The notes: generated by a model not told the origin, from the letters alone. DNA of 64,000 nucleotides from Marivita sp041725935 (GCA_041725935.1 JBGRQD010000008.1:144168-208167); one strand, 5' to 3'. Counted from the stretch's first letter, positions 50,125 through 59,563 are shown. Numbers and translations are program-made.

Positions 50125-52008
50125 ATGCATCTTCTCGATCTCATGGAACCCGAAGAAACGGTCGGCAACCTCTGGCACGACATGGCGAGCGGGATCGGGG
50201 CAGATGTCACCTATCCCGAGGCCGCCGTGGCGCTGGCCTCGGTTCGTCCCAGCCTTGCCGTCCTGTTCCGTGCCCTCGGTGGCGCGGCAGGGGTTGAGTT
50301 GGCCGAAGCCGCGCCGACACTGGCGCAGCACCGCCGTCCCCTGCGCCGCAAGCTGGGGGCGGAGCGAGACCGCGAATGGGTTGCGCGGTTTGACCGCGAA
50401 CGGCTGTGCCTGCCGCCTTTCATTGCCGCCTTCCCGGATTCGGACCTGAACCATGCAGCCTTTTTCTGGCTGACCGCCTTGGCCGCCAGATGTGACTTTG
50501 ACCAAATAGACCTGACAGGCGACGGCCCGTTGCAGGACTGCGCCCAGATCCGTGCCAATGCGATTGCGGCGGATGCCGCCTATTCCGCCTGTCCCGGCTT
50601 GCGTGACGCTTATGCGAAGATGACCCAGCTCTGCCTTGAAGCACGGCCCGACCTTGTGCGCCCATCGCAAGAGGCGATCTTCGAACGGGCGATCCGCGAC
50701 CAGCTGGGCGGCGGGCAACCTACATTCGATATCGACCAGACCGCTAAGGGCCACATGCCCTTTGCCCCCGTGCCGATCTGGCTGCGCTTTGCCACTCCGT
50801 CCTCCGGTCAGGCGGCGTGCGACGAACAGGCCGATCCGGCGGCACCTCCGCTCAATGCCGCGCAGAGCACGCGCAAGCTGGGCACCCGCAATGATCAGGA
50901 CCAGCACAATCGCAAGGACAGCTTCATCATCCACCGTTTTGAGTCGATCCTGTCCTGGGTCGAGTCGATGAATATCAACCGCAGCGTCGACGATGACGAC
51001 GATGAGACCGCCCAGAAAGCAGCTGACGATCAGGACGAGATCACTCTTTCGAAACAGGACCGCAAGGCCGCAACCCGCCTGCGCCTGCATCTTGACCTGT
51101 CGCCCGCCGACGCCGATCACGAGGCGCTGGCCGGGGAACACACTTACCCCGAATGGAACCACCGCAGCCGCAGCTACATGGCCGATCACTGCCGCGTTCT
51201 GGACGCGCCAGCCAAGCCGGAAGGGGCGCCCTTCGTTCCGAACGAACGCCGCATGCGCGAGGTGCGCCGCCAGTTCGAAGCGCTGCGCCCGCGCCGCGTT
51301 CTGCAGCCGCGCCAAGTGGACGGGACCGAGCTTGACCTTGATGCGCTGCTGACTTCTCGCGCCGATTTGGTGGCAACGGGGCGCGGATCAGACCGCATCT
51401 GGCAATCCGCGCGCCAGACCGAGCGCGATCTGTCTGTGGCGTTTCTCATCGACACATCGCGGTCCACTGAAGCGGCAATCGGGGACACAAGCGTCATCGA
51501 AGTGGCACGCGAAGCGATGGCGGCGCTGGCGGGCGGCATCGACGCGGCGGGCGACCGGCTGGGCATCTGGGGCTTTTCGTCCCTGCGCCGCGACCGGGTG
51601 TTCCTGACCCGGTGCAAGGACTTTGAGGACCCGATGTCCTCTGAGATCACCACCAATATTGGCGCGCTGAAGCCAGGCCATTACACCCGTCTTGGCGCCG
51701 CGATCCGCCATGTCAGCGCACAATTGGCCAAAGAACCAAGCGCCCGAAAATTGCTGATCGTCCTGACTGACGGCAAGCCGAACGATCTGGACCATTACGA
51801 AGGGCAGCACGGCATAGAGGACAGTCACATGGCCGTCCGCGAGGCCCGCACTGCTGGGCAAAGCCTGCACGGCATCATCATCGACGAGGACGGACAGGAC
51901 TGGTTCGCCCGCATCTTTGGTCGCGGTGGATTCACCCTGCTACCCGACCCCGAACGCCTGACCCGGGCACTGCCCGACATTTATCGCACCCTGACACAGG
52001 AGAATTGA
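50125..52008 (+). CDS. norD: NorD, von Willebrand A domain protein for NO reductase activation
   Basis: A 627-residue protein; N-terminal helical part to about residue 430 and a C-terminal VWA domain with the MIDAS-like motif DTSRST and KLLIVLTDGKPNDLDHYEG. The region in between is rich in Asp and Glu (DDDDDE around residue 295). It is the partner of NorQ. Position directly after norQ is canonical. Confidence 0.95.
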   Translation: MHLLDLMEPEETVGNLWHDMASGIGADVTYPEAAVALASVRPSLAVLFRALGGAAGVELAEAAPTLAQHRRPLRRKLGAERDREWVARFDRERLCLPPFIAAFPDSDLNHAAFFWLTALAARCDFDQIDLTGDGPLQDCAQIRANAIAADAAYSACPGLRDAYAKMTQLCLEARPDLVRPSQEAIFERAIRDQLGGGQPTFDIDQTAKGHMPFAPVPIWLRFATPSSGQAACDEQADPAAPPLNAAQSTRKLGTRNDQDQHNRKDSFIIHRFESILSWVESMNINRSVDDDDDETAQKAADDQDEITLSKQDRKAATRLRLHLDLSPADADHEALAGEHTYPEWNHRSRSYMADHCRVLDAPAKPEGAPFVPNERRMREVRRQFEALRPRRVLQPRQVDGTELDLDALLTSRADLVATGRGSDRIWQSARQTERDLSVAFLIDTSRSTEAAIGDTSVIEVAREAMAALAGGIDAAGDRLGIWGFSSLRRDRVFLTRCKDFEDPMSSEITTNIGALKPGHYTRLGAAIRHVSAQLAKEPSARKLLIVLTDGKPNDLDHYEGQHGIEDSHMAVREARTAGQSLHGIIIDEDGQDWFARIFGRGGFTLLPDPERLTRALPDIYRTLTQEN

Positions 52009-52010
52009 CC

Positions 52011-52187
52011 ATGCGTGTCTTGTTCATCGCCCTTGCCCTTGTGGCCGCCAACCCGGTCCTGGCCGAAGCCTTTGACCGCCCGATCCCGCAGGCGCAATCC
52101 GCCACCGCCGAATTCTGGTACGCGATGGCCTGCCTCGCGCTCATTGGCGCGATGGTCGTCGTGCAGCGGCTGGTGTCCCGGCGATGA
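52011..52187 (+). CDS. Small exported/membrane protein in the nor operon (possibly NnrT-like)
   Basis: A 58-residue protein with a cleavable-looking signal (RVLFIALALVAANPVLA), then AFDRPIPQAQSATAEFWYA and a C-terminal membrane helix ending in a basic SRR. Small proteins in this position in roseobacters have been labelled NnrT, but I cannot confirm this without a search. The next gene overlaps by ATGA. Confidence 0.75.
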   Translation: MRVLFIALALVAANPVLAEAFDRPIPQAQSATAEFWYAMACLALIGAMVVVQRLVSRR

Positions 52188-52423
52188 CACGTCAGGGCTG
52201 GTCCACCGCGCAGATCGCGCTGGCGCTCTATCCGTTCGGGGCCGGGGCAGCCGCGGTCAATGTGTTCTTCGCGTCGCTGATCTTCAGCTGGGTGGGCGGT
52301 CCGGTGGCATCAACCGCGTGGTCGATTGCGCTGGGTTGTCTTATCGGCGCACCTGCGACGTGGTATTTTGCACGTCATATCAGAAGCTTGATGGACAGTG
52401 CCGAGGATACGCGAACCCCATGA
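52184..52423 (+). CDS. Small two-helix membrane protein in the nor-nnr operon
   Basis: A 79-residue protein with two membrane helices (residues about 10-32 and 38-58) and a polar tail. No family recognised. It overlaps both neighbours by four bases (ATGA), so it is certainly translated as part of the cluster. May be a NorE/F-like accessory protein by position. Confidence 0.75.
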   Translation: MTRQGWSTAQIALALYPFGAGAAAVNVFFASLIFSWVGGPVASTAWSIALGCLIGAPATWYFARHIRSLMDSAEDTRTP

Positions 52424-52674
52424 AGATCGAGATGAAAGATGGCCAGCCGGTTGTGGACGCCAAGGACCTAGCAGAGCTGCTTGGCCTGAGCCCTGCTGAG
52501 GTTCAGACCAAGATGCGCGCGCAGGAAATCACGACCCGGTTCGAGACCGGAGAAGGTGAAGATGCCGGTCGTATGCGGCTGACCTTTTTCTACAAAACCA
52601 AGAGAGTGCGCCTGACCTGTTCCGAGGACGGGACAGTCCTGAAGACATTGCGCACGGATACCGGAGGCCGCTAA
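52420..52674 (+). CDS. Small soluble protein in the nor-nnr operon (DUF6522-like)
   Basis: An 84-residue soluble protein: MKIEMKDGQPVVDAKDLAEL, then LLGLSPAEVQTKMRAQEITT, then RLTFFYKTKRVRLTC. It resembles the DUF6522 proteins that occur with nnr genes, a call from memory of the pattern only. Its stop overlaps the nnrS start (TAATG). Confidence 0.7.
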   Translation: MKIEMKDGQPVVDAKDLAELLGLSPAEVQTKMRAQEITTRFETGEGEDAGRMRLTFFYKTKRVRLTCSEDGTVLKTLRTDTGGR

Positions 52675-53867
52675 TGGCACAGACATCGGCAGAACAAATG
52701 CGCGCATGGCAAGGGCCTGCGCTGTTCAGCTACGGGTTTCGACCCTTCTTTCTATTTGGCGCGGTGTGGCTGGTGCTCGCCATGCTGGTCTGGCTGGCGG
52801 CATTGACCGGCACCATCGACCTGCCGACCCGCTTCGACCCCGTGTCCTGGCACGCGCATGAATTTCTGTTCGGTTATCTTGGCGCGGTGTTGGCAGGGTT
52901 CCTGCTGACGGCGGTTCCCAACTGGACCGGGCGTTTGCCGATGGTCGGCTGGCCCCTGGCCGGACTTTTTGCCCTATGGGGTGCGGGACGCATTACAGTG
53001 TTCTTTTCCGCCACCTTGCCGGTCGCAGTGGCGCCCGTCGTCGATCTGGCGTTCCCGTTGGTCCTCGGAGGATTGATCCTGCGCGAGATCGTGGCGGGCA
53101 AGAACTGGCGCAACCTGATCGTTCTTGCGATGCTCGCTGTGTTCACTCTGGCCAACGCGCTGTTTCACTATGAAGCGCTGCGCGGCGATCATGCGGCACA
53201 AGGGTTTGGTTTGCGTCTGGGTCTGGCGACTGCCATCCTGATGATTGCGGTCATCGGCGGGCGGATCATCCCCTCCTTTACACGCAACTGGCTGGCACGC
53301 ACCGAAATCCCGGCGCGCCCGTCCCCCCCGATGCAGCGTTTCGACAAGCTGGTTCTCGCCTCGAGCCTTGTTGTGCTGGGCCTTTGGGTCGTGCAACCCT
53401 TTGAGCGACACACCGGCATAGCATTGGGTGTCTTTGGGCTTTTGCACCTCGCACGCCTCATACGCTGGAAGGGTTATCATACACTGACCGAACCATTGGT
53501 CTGGGTGCTGCATGTGTCCTATGCATTCATCCCGGTGGGCGCGTTTGCTTTGGCGTTCGATCAACTGGCTGGGACTACCGGTACCGCAGGTGCACAACAT
53601 TTGTGGATGGCCGGGGCAATTGGCGCGATGACGCTCGCCGTCATGACACGCGCGACGCTTGGGCATACGGGGCAAGAGCTGGTCGCGAACAGAAGCACGG
53701 TCGGGCTCTATCTTTGTCTCTTCGGATCGGTATTTGCACGGCTCTGGACCTCGGTTTGGCTGGAAATGAGCTATGTCTCGGGCATCCTTTGGCTTGCAGC
53801 TTTTGCCGGGTTCGCTTTGGTCTATGGACCGTCACTGATGCGGCAGAAACCGGAGACGCATGCATGA
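52674..53867 (+). CDS. nnrS: NnrS family heme-copper membrane protein
   Basis: A 397-residue membrane protein with 12 helices. Starts SYGFRPFFLFGAVWLVLAM, with WHAHEFLFGYLGAVLAGFLLTAVPNWTGR, GGRIIPSFTRNW, and MTRATLGHTGQEL. These conserved His-containing stretches characterise NnrS, which is linked to NO tolerance and denitrification. Known NnrS binds heme and copper. Confidence 0.96.
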   Translation: MAQTSAEQMRAWQGPALFSYGFRPFFLFGAVWLVLAMLVWLAALTGTIDLPTRFDPVSWHAHEFLFGYLGAVLAGFLLTAVPNWTGRLPMVGWPLAGLFALWGAGRITVFFSATLPVAVAPVVDLAFPLVLGGLILREIVAGKNWRNLIVLAMLAVFTLANALFHYEALRGDHAAQGFGLRLGLATAILMIAVIGGRIIPSFTRNWLARTEIPARPSPPMQRFDKLVLASSLVVLGLWVVQPFERHTGIALGVFGLLHLARLIRWKGYHTLTEPLVWVLHVSYAFIPVGAFALAFDQLAGTTGTAGAQHLWMAGAIGAMTLAVMTRATLGHTGQELVANRSTVGLYLCLFGSVFARLWTSVWLEMSYVSGILWLAAFAGFALVYGPSLMRQKPETHA

Positions 53868-54532
53868 CATGGCTTGGCTTTATGGGTGTTTTTGCGCTGT
53901 TCTTCGCGACACACTCGATTCCAGTACGGCCCGGGATCAAAACGAGAATAACGGCGAAAATCGGGAAACGCGGTTTCGGGATTGGGTATTCCGCGTTGTC
54001 TGTCGGAATGCTGTTCGTCCTGATCTGGGCCGCGCAAGAGGCCCCCTATGTTCAGCTATGGCCACAGATGGCCTGGCAGCGCCATGCAGTGCATCTGGGT
54101 ATGCTCGTTGTCTGTCTGATCCTCGCCTTCGCCCTCGCACGGCCCAATCCATTTTCTTTTGGCGGTGCCCGCAATGACCGATTTGACCCAATGCGCCCGG
54201 GCATCGTGCGGATCACACGGCATCCTGTCTTGCTGGCTTTGGCGCTTTGGGCCGGGCTTCACCTTTTACCGAATGGAGATGTCGCCCATGTGGTGCTGTT
54301 CGGGGTTCTTGGCGGTTTTGCAATCGCGGGACGCGCGCTGATCAATCGCCGCAAACGCCGTGAGATGGGCGCGGAGCAATGGGACGCGCTGGACATATCA
54401 GTCAGACAATCCGGATTGCTGCAAGCACCCGCCTCCTGGTCTGGTTTGGCACTGCGGGTTGTCGCGGGGTTCGCCGCTTTCGCATCCTTGCTTGCCCTGC
54501 ATCCTGTTGTGATCGGCGTGTCCGCGCTGTGA
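53864..54532 (+). CDS. nnrU: NnrU family membrane protein
   Basis: A 222-residue membrane protein with about five or six helices. NnrU hallmarks: FFATHSIPVRPGIK near the N-terminus, IGYSALSVGMLFVLIWA, RPNPFSFG and RITRHPVLLALALWAGLHLL. NnrU is required for NO metabolism in Rhodobacter and resembles the NnrU/MddA methyltransferase-like membrane fold. ATGA overlap with nnrS; last gene of the operon. A strong hairpin follows. Confidence 0.93.
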   Translation: MTWLGFMGVFALFFATHSIPVRPGIKTRITAKIGKRGFGIGYSALSVGMLFVLIWAAQEAPYVQLWPQMAWQRHAVHLGMLVVCLILAFALARPNPFSFGGARNDRFDPMRPGIVRITRHPVLLALALWAGLHLLPNGDVAHVVLFGVLGGFAIAGRALINRRKRREMGAEQWDALDISVRQSGLLQAPASWSGLALRVVAGFAAFASLLALHPVVIGVSAL

Positions 54533-54540
54533 TCGCACAA

Positions 54541-54567
54541 AAGCCGCGCTGTGATTCAGCGCGGCTT
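54541..54567. terminator. Bidirectional terminator hairpin between nnrU and hemN
   Basis: An 11-bp perfect stem (54541-54551 with 54557-54567), 5-base loop. It begins and ends with AAG/CTT, so a short U-tract is weak on the plus side (GATTTC) and A-rich upstream on the minus side. It lies between two convergent genes. Confidence 0.7.
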
Positions 54568-54587
54568 GATTTCAACTTTTCAGATCG

Positions 54588-55943
54588 TCACGACGCTCGC
54601 GAATACCGCACCCCTTCCGGGACATGCTGATCCAGCACCGAGGCGATAATCCGTGTCAGGGATCGGCCCTCGGGCGCAATGCTGATCCGCTGTCCTTCCA
54701 AGACTGCAAAGGGTGCAAACCGGGTTGCCATGTCTTGCAGGTAGGGCCGCAGTTGGTAGGCGGGTGGCCCGAACTCACGGCTCAACTCGGCCAGATCAAG
54801 CATGAACGTGCACATCAGAAGTTCGATGGCCCGTGCATGCAATTGGTCTCTGGCCGTCATGTGATAACCGCGCGCGCCGGGGAACGTCTTGGCGGCAATG
54901 CGCTGCTTGTAGGCAGCCGTTGCAGGCGCATTTTGCACATACCCATCCGGAAATCGCGAAATTGAGGATGCGCCAAGTCCGATCAGTGTCTGACAGGTAT
55001 CTGCCGTGTAGCCTTGAAAGTTGCGACGCAGCCGTCCGGCATCCAGTGCCGTAGCAAGGTCATCCTGCGGGCGCGCGAAATGGTCGATCCCGATTGCTGT
55101 CAGACCGGCATCCACAAACCGTTCTGCGGCGCGGGACGCCAGCACATAGCGCGCAAGATCATCGGGAAGCGCGTCTTCGTCGATCAGCTTCTGCCGTTTC
55201 GACACCCACGGCACATGTGCGTACCCAAAGAGCGCCACGCGGTCCGGTTCAAAGGTCAGAACCTTGTCGATGGTATCTTCGATCCGCGCCAGTGACTGAT
55301 GCGGCAAGCCATAGACCAGGTCGGTGTTCAGCGATGTGATTCCAGCGGAACGCAGATCGTCAACGCAGGTGCGTGTCACATCAAACGGCTGCAGGCGGCC
55401 GATGGCCTGCTGCACTTCGGGATCGAAATCCTGAATCCCGATGGACGCCCGCGTCATCCCTTTGGCTGCCAGCGCGTCAATCTTGGCGCGATCCACCATG
55501 GTTGGGTCAATCTCGACCGAGAACTCGAAATCATCAGCCGGAGAAAAGACGTTGCGGATTGCCTTTGCCAAACGGTGGATCAGCACAGGTGGCAGGATCG
55601 TGGGGGTACCACCCCCCCAATGCAAGCGGCCCATGCGCAATCCATCGGGGATGACTTCACGCAGCATATCCAGCTCTGCCTCAAGCGTCTCGATGTAGCT
55701 TTCTACCGGCCCCAGCGTTTGCGTCCCTTGCGTGTGACAAGCGCAGAACCAGCACAGACGTTCACAAAACGGGATGTGAATGTAGACGGACACCGGATCA
55801 TCCGGCGACAATGCCTCGAGTGCGCGTCGTTGAAAACTGGCTCCGGTGTCGGGCGAAAAAACCGCTGCCGTGGGGTATGATGTGTACCGGGGAACCCGGG
55901 CATCAAAAAGGCCAAGCGCCTTGAGTGTATCTATGTTTTCCAT
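54588..55943 (-). CDS. hemN: Oxygen-independent coproporphyrinogen III oxidase
   Basis: A 451-residue radical-SAM enzyme. It has CERLCWFCAC with C60, C64 and C67 for the 4Fe-4S cluster, GGGTPT after it, the HemN-type RVPRYTSYPTA start and a C-terminal HemN domain (LLMCTFMLDL). It converts coproporphyrinogen III to protoporphyrinogen IX without O2, as needed for heme-rich denitrification proteins. ATG at 55943 is preceded by AAGGTC. An FNR/Nnr-type box lies 34 bases upstream, so it is likely coregulated with nir/nor. Confidence 0.95.
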   Translation of the reverse strand: MENIDTLKALGLFDARVPRYTSYPTAAVFSPDTGASFQRRALEALSPDDPVSVYIHIPFCERLCWFCACHTQGTQTLGPVESYIETLEAELDMLREVIPDGLRMGRLHWGGGTPTILPPVLIHRLAKAIRNVFSPADDFEFSVEIDPTMVDRAKIDALAAKGMTRASIGIQDFDPEVQQAIGRLQPFDVTRTCVDDLRSAGITSLNTDLVYGLPHQSLARIEDTIDKVLTFEPDRVALFGYAHVPWVSKRQKLIDEDALPDDLARYVLASRAAERFVDAGLTAIGIDHFARPQDDLATALDAGRLRRNFQGYTADTCQTLIGLGASSISRFPDGYVQNAPATAAYKQRIAAKTFPGARGYHMTARDQLHARAIELLMCTFMLDLAELSREFGPPAYQLRPYLQDMATRFAPFAVLEGQRISIAPEGRSLTRIIASVLDQHVPEGVRYSRAS

Positions 55944-55976
55944 CCGTTGACCTTGTGGCAGTTGCGGATGAGAATC

Positions 55977-55992
55977 TTTGCCGTAGATCAAA
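55977..55992. promoter_or_regulatory. FNR/Nnr-type box upstream of hemN
   Basis: TTTG-CCGTAGAT-CAAA: exact TTG-N8-CAA. The right half ATCAAA fits FNR (TTGAT-N4-ATCAA), the left half does not. It is 34 bases upstream of the hemN start codon. Confidence 0.6.
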
Positions 55993-56138
55993 CTCTGGCT
56001 TCAAAGTCCGAAATATCTATGCCAGCCGAGGTCAGGACTGGGGCTGTCGGGTATTGCCAGCACTTCACGAGAGAGACCTCTTTCCAGCGTCAGCCCCCGA
56101 TCCACCCGTCTTCCCTTAGTCGATGGCGCGATCGGATC

Positions 56139-56214
56139 GGTGACGAATGGGATCGAGCACCGCCTGACCAAGCCCAACCACCCATGGACCAACGGCCAGG
56201 TCGATTCATCCTAA
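56139..56214 (+). pseudogene. IS481-family transposase fragment
   Basis: The plus strand encodes VTNGIEHRLTKPNHPWTNGQV before a stop. The TKPNHPWTNGQVE block is the conserved end of the DDE region in IS481 transposases. Only about 25 residues remain. The rest of 55993-56386 holds no gene I can name. Confidence 0.7.
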
Positions 56215-56386
56215 ATCCGATCAACCAGATGCCGGGGCAGAACACCTAAGCCATGCTGCAAGCCGGCCGACTGGCGGACTTGGTCCCCAAGAGTTGATCG
56301 ATGAGGGCCTGAAAGGGCCGAAACCGCGCGCGCCGCCCCTTGTTTTGAGGGCGCCTCGAGCAAAGTTCGCCCGCTCATTCCGCCAT

Positions 56387-57826
56387 TCAACCTGCCATAA
56401 TGTGTGTCAACTTGGTGTTCTGATAGTCGCGGATCGCCTCGCGCCCCCCTTCACGGCCCATCCCTGAATGATCGACACCGCCAAACGGTGCCTCTGCATG
56501 GGCGACCATGAAGGTGTTCACACCAACCATTCCGGCATGCAGACCCTTGGAAAGCGCCTCGGCCTTGCCGTGATCGCCGGTGAATGCATAGGCGGCCAAG
56601 CCGTAGGGGGTGGAATTCGCGCGCCCGATAGCATCGTCGAAATTGCTGAAGGTGGCAACCGGAGCGACCGGGCCAAAGGGTTCTTCGGACATGATCGCCG
56701 CACTATCCGGCACATCGGCCAGCACAGTCGGTGCAAGGTAATACCCGCTGTTTCGCCCCTCGGGCCGTTTGCCGCCTGTCACCAGCCGGGCCCCTTGATC
56801 CATCGCGTCTGCGATCAGGCGTTCGACCTTGTCGCGGCCCGAAGCCAGGGTTAACGGCCCCATCGAAGTCATCACATCCTGGCTGTCGCCCAGCACCAAC
56901 TTTTCCGCCTCGCGCTTCATCGTCGTCAGGAACCGCTCCGCTACACTGTCCTCGACATAGAAGCGGTTGGGCGCGATGCAGACCTGGCCTGCGTTGCGGA
57001 ACTTGAACGTGGCGCACTGGATGGCCGCAGCCTCTACATCCGCATCGGCACAGACCACAACTGCCGAATGCCCGCCCAATTCCATCGAACAGCGCTTCAT
57101 CGTCTTGGCGGCCTCGGCCATGAGCATCTGACCCACGCGGGTCGAACCCGTCAGAGAGATCTTGCGCACTTCATCCGCCGCCATGATCGCAGGCGAGATC
57201 TCCTCTGCGCGCCCCAGAAGCAGCTGCACGACGCCCGCAGGCACCCCGCCGGCGACGCAGGCCTCCGCGATCAGGGTCGAGGTCAGTGGCACCTGTTCGG
57301 ACGGGCGCACGAGGATGACGCAGCCCGTCGCAAGCGCAGGTGCGATCTTGCGCACCGGCAGGTTGACGGGGAAGTTCCACGCCGTAAACGCGGCGCAAAT
57401 GCCGACGGGTTCGTGCTCTGTCAACAAGCGCCCGCCCTGACGCGAGGGGATGGTATCGCCGAACAGCCGCTCGGCCTCGCCGGCGTACCACTCGAACTGC
57501 TCAATCGCCGCGCCGACCTCGCCCGCGGCCTGGCTGATCGGGCGACCGATCTCCAGTGACAGGGCCCTCGCGATGGCATCGGCGCCCGCGCGCATCTCGG
57601 CTGCGACATTGCGCAGGATGCGCCCGCGCTCCCAACCATGGACCTGCGACCACATGGCCTGCGCGGCGCGTGCATGTTCCAAAGCTTCGGCAACATCGCT
57701 TTCATTGCAAGCCGGTTGGGTCCAGAGCGTCTCGCCATTGCAAGGATTGACAACGGGCACGGGCTCGGCGCCGCCATGGTCGCGGAATTCACCCCCGATC
57801 AGGAGCTTCGGCAATGTCTGGGTCAT
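56387..57826 (-). CDS. NAD(P)-dependent aldehyde dehydrogenase
   Basis: A 479-residue aldehyde dehydrogenase: catalytic Cys in FKFRNAGQVCIAPNRF, Glu in SMELGGHSAVV, cofactor motif TGSTRVGQ and the C-terminal SGMGREGG. Layout is closest to succinate-semialdehyde or alpha-ketoglutarate-semialdehyde dehydrogenases. As last gene of a sugar-acid operon with an IlvD/Edd-type dehydratase it likely oxidises the semialdehyde or lactaldehyde product, which is inference. Starts 15 bases after the dehydratase. Confidence 0.92.
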   Translation of the reverse strand: MTQTLPKLLIGGEFRDHGGAEPVPVVNPCNGETLWTQPACNESDVAEALEHARAAQAMWSQVHGWERGRILRNVAAEMRAGADAIARALSLEIGRPISQAAGEVGAAIEQFEWYAGEAERLFGDTIPSRQGGRLLTEHEPVGICAAFTAWNFPVNLPVRKIAPALATGCVILVRPSEQVPLTSTLIAEACVAGGVPAGVVQLLLGRAEEISPAIMAADEVRKISLTGSTRVGQMLMAEAAKTMKRCSMELGGHSAVVVCADADVEAAAIQCATFKFRNAGQVCIAPNRFYVEDSVAERFLTTMKREAEKLVLGDSQDVMTSMGPLTLASGRDKVERLIADAMDQGARLVTGGKRPEGRNSGYYLAPTVLADVPDSAAIMSEEPFGPVAPVATFSNFDDAIGRANSTPYGLAAYAFTGDHGKAEALSKGLHAGMVGVNTFMVAHAEAPFGGVDHSGMGREGGREAIRDYQNTKLTHIMAG

Positions 57827-57841
57827 ATCTTCACCTGTTGG

Positions 57842-59563
57842 TCAGAGGATTTCAGGCTCGGGCACCGCAGCACCGAAACCTGTCTCGAGAAAATCGAAAT
57901 CGCAGCCCTGATCGGCCTGCATCACATGGCGCGCGTAGGCCCAGCCATAGCCACGCCCAAACTTCACCTCCGGCGCCGTCCATGCGGTGCGGCGTTTGGC
58001 CAACTCATTCTCGGAAACGTCCAGATCGAGCCGCCCGGTGTGGGCGTCCACCACGATCATGTCCCCGGTTTGAACCAATGCCAGCGGTCCGCCCACATGC
58101 GACTCAGGCGAGACATGGAGGATACAGGCTCCGTAGCTGGTGCCACTCATCCGCGCATCGGAGATACGTAGCATATCGCGCACACCCTGTTCGAGCAGAT
58201 ACCTGGGGATCGGCAGCATACCCCATTCCGGCATGCCCGGACCGCCCTGCGGACCTGCCCCGCGCATGACAAGCACGGTATCGGCGTTTGCGCCCAAGGC
58301 CGGATCGTCAATTCGGGCCTTCATCTGGGCGTAGCTGTCAAAGACCAGCGCCGGGCCGCGATGTTGCAGCAACCGGGGGTCGGCGGCTGACGGTTTCATC
58401 ACCGCACCGTCGGGCGCAAGATTACCCCGCAGCACGGCCATCGCCGGTTCGGACGAAACAGGATCGTCGAGGCCCCGGATCACATCCGGAAAATACGTTT
58501 CCGCCCCGGCAATCTCTTCCCCCAGACTACGGCCCGAGACAGTGGCGGCGCCACCATTCAACAGATCACCCATCCGCACCATCAGTGCCTTCAGGCCACC
58601 AGCATAAAAGAAATCTTCCATCAGGTAGCGATTTCCAGAAGGACGGATATTGGCCAGAACCGGCACCCGCTTGCCGGCATGATGGAAGTCATCGAGATCC
58701 AGCGGGAAACCAGCCCTCCGCGACAGGGCGATCAGGTGGATGATCGCGTTGGTCGAGCAACCCATCGCCATGGCGACGTTCAACGCGTTGTCAAAGGACG
58801 CGCGGGACAAGACGCGTGACGGACACAAATCCTCATTTACCATCTCCACCGCGCGTCGGCCGCAGGCCGCGGCCATGCGAATGTGGTTGGCATCCGCCGC
58901 CGGGATCGAGGACGCCCCCGTCAGGCATAACCCTGCCACATCCGCCAACGCGGTCATGGTGGCTGCCGTGCCCATCGTCATGCAATGCCCGTAGCTTCGC
59001 GCAATGCCCGCCTCGACCGCCTGCCATTTTTCGAGGCCGATCTTGCCCGCGCGCCGCTCATCCCAGTATTTCCAGGTGTCAGCGCCGGAGCCGAGAACCT
59101 CGCCCCGCAGATTGCCACGCAACATCGGGCCCGCGGGAAGAAAAATGCAAGGCAGGTCCATGCTGATCGCGCCTAGCAGCAGTCCGGGGGTGGTCTTGTC
59201 GCAGCCGCCCATCAGAACCGCCCCATCAACAGGGTGTGAACGCAACAACTCCTCCGTCTCCATCGCCAGAAGATTGCGATAGAGCATCGTGGTCGGCTTA
59301 ACGAAATTCTCGGACAAGGACAGCGCGGGGAGTTCGACCGGGAACCCACCTGCCTGCAATACGCCGCGTTTCACGTCCTCAACTCGCTGCCTGAAATGCG
59401 CGTGGCAGGGGTTGATGTCGGACCAGGTGTTGATGATTGCAATGACCGGGCGGCCGGCCCAGTCCTCAGCCGAATAGCCCATTTGCATCAGTCGGGAGCG
59501 ATGCCCGAAGCCACGCAGGTCGTCCGGCTCGAACCAGCGGGCGGAACGCAGTTTTCGGGTCAT
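57842..59563 (-). CDS. IlvD/Edd family dehydratase (sugar-acid type)
   Basis: A 573-residue protein of the dihydroxyacid/phosphogluconate dehydratase family. Fe-S cysteines are found in NTWSDINPCHAH, GGCDKTTPG and TGASSIPAADANH with nearby Cys in LCLTG. Length and the FVKPTTMLYRNL, YGHCMTMGTAATM and MGCSTNAIIHLIA blocks fit the branch that includes L-arabinonate and other pentonate/hexonate dehydratases rather than IlvD of branched-chain amino acid synthesis. Substrate not certain. It overlaps the SDR stop by four bases. Confidence 0.92.
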   Translation of the reverse strand: MTRKLRSARWFEPDDLRGFGHRSRLMQMGYSAEDWAGRPVIAIINTWSDINPCHAHFRQRVEDVKRGVLQAGGFPVELPALSLSENFVKPTTMLYRNLLAMETEELLRSHPVDGAVLMGGCDKTTPGLLLGAISMDLPCIFLPAGPMLRGNLRGEVLGSGADTWKYWDERRAGKIGLEKWQAVEAGIARSYGHCMTMGTAATMTALADVAGLCLTGASSIPAADANHIRMAAACGRRAVEMVNEDLCPSRVLSRASFDNALNVAMAMGCSTNAIIHLIALSRRAGFPLDLDDFHHAGKRVPVLANIRPSGNRYLMEDFFYAGGLKALMVRMGDLLNGGAATVSGRSLGEEIAGAETYFPDVIRGLDDPVSSEPAMAVLRGNLAPDGAVMKPSAADPRLLQHRGPALVFDSYAQMKARIDDPALGANADTVLVMRGAGPQGGPGMPEWGMLPIPRYLLEQGVRDMLRISDARMSGTSYGACILHVSPESHVGGPLALVQTGDMIVVDAHTGRLDLDVSENELAKRRTAWTAPEVKFGRGYGWAYARHVMQADQGCDFDFLETGFGAAVPEPEIL

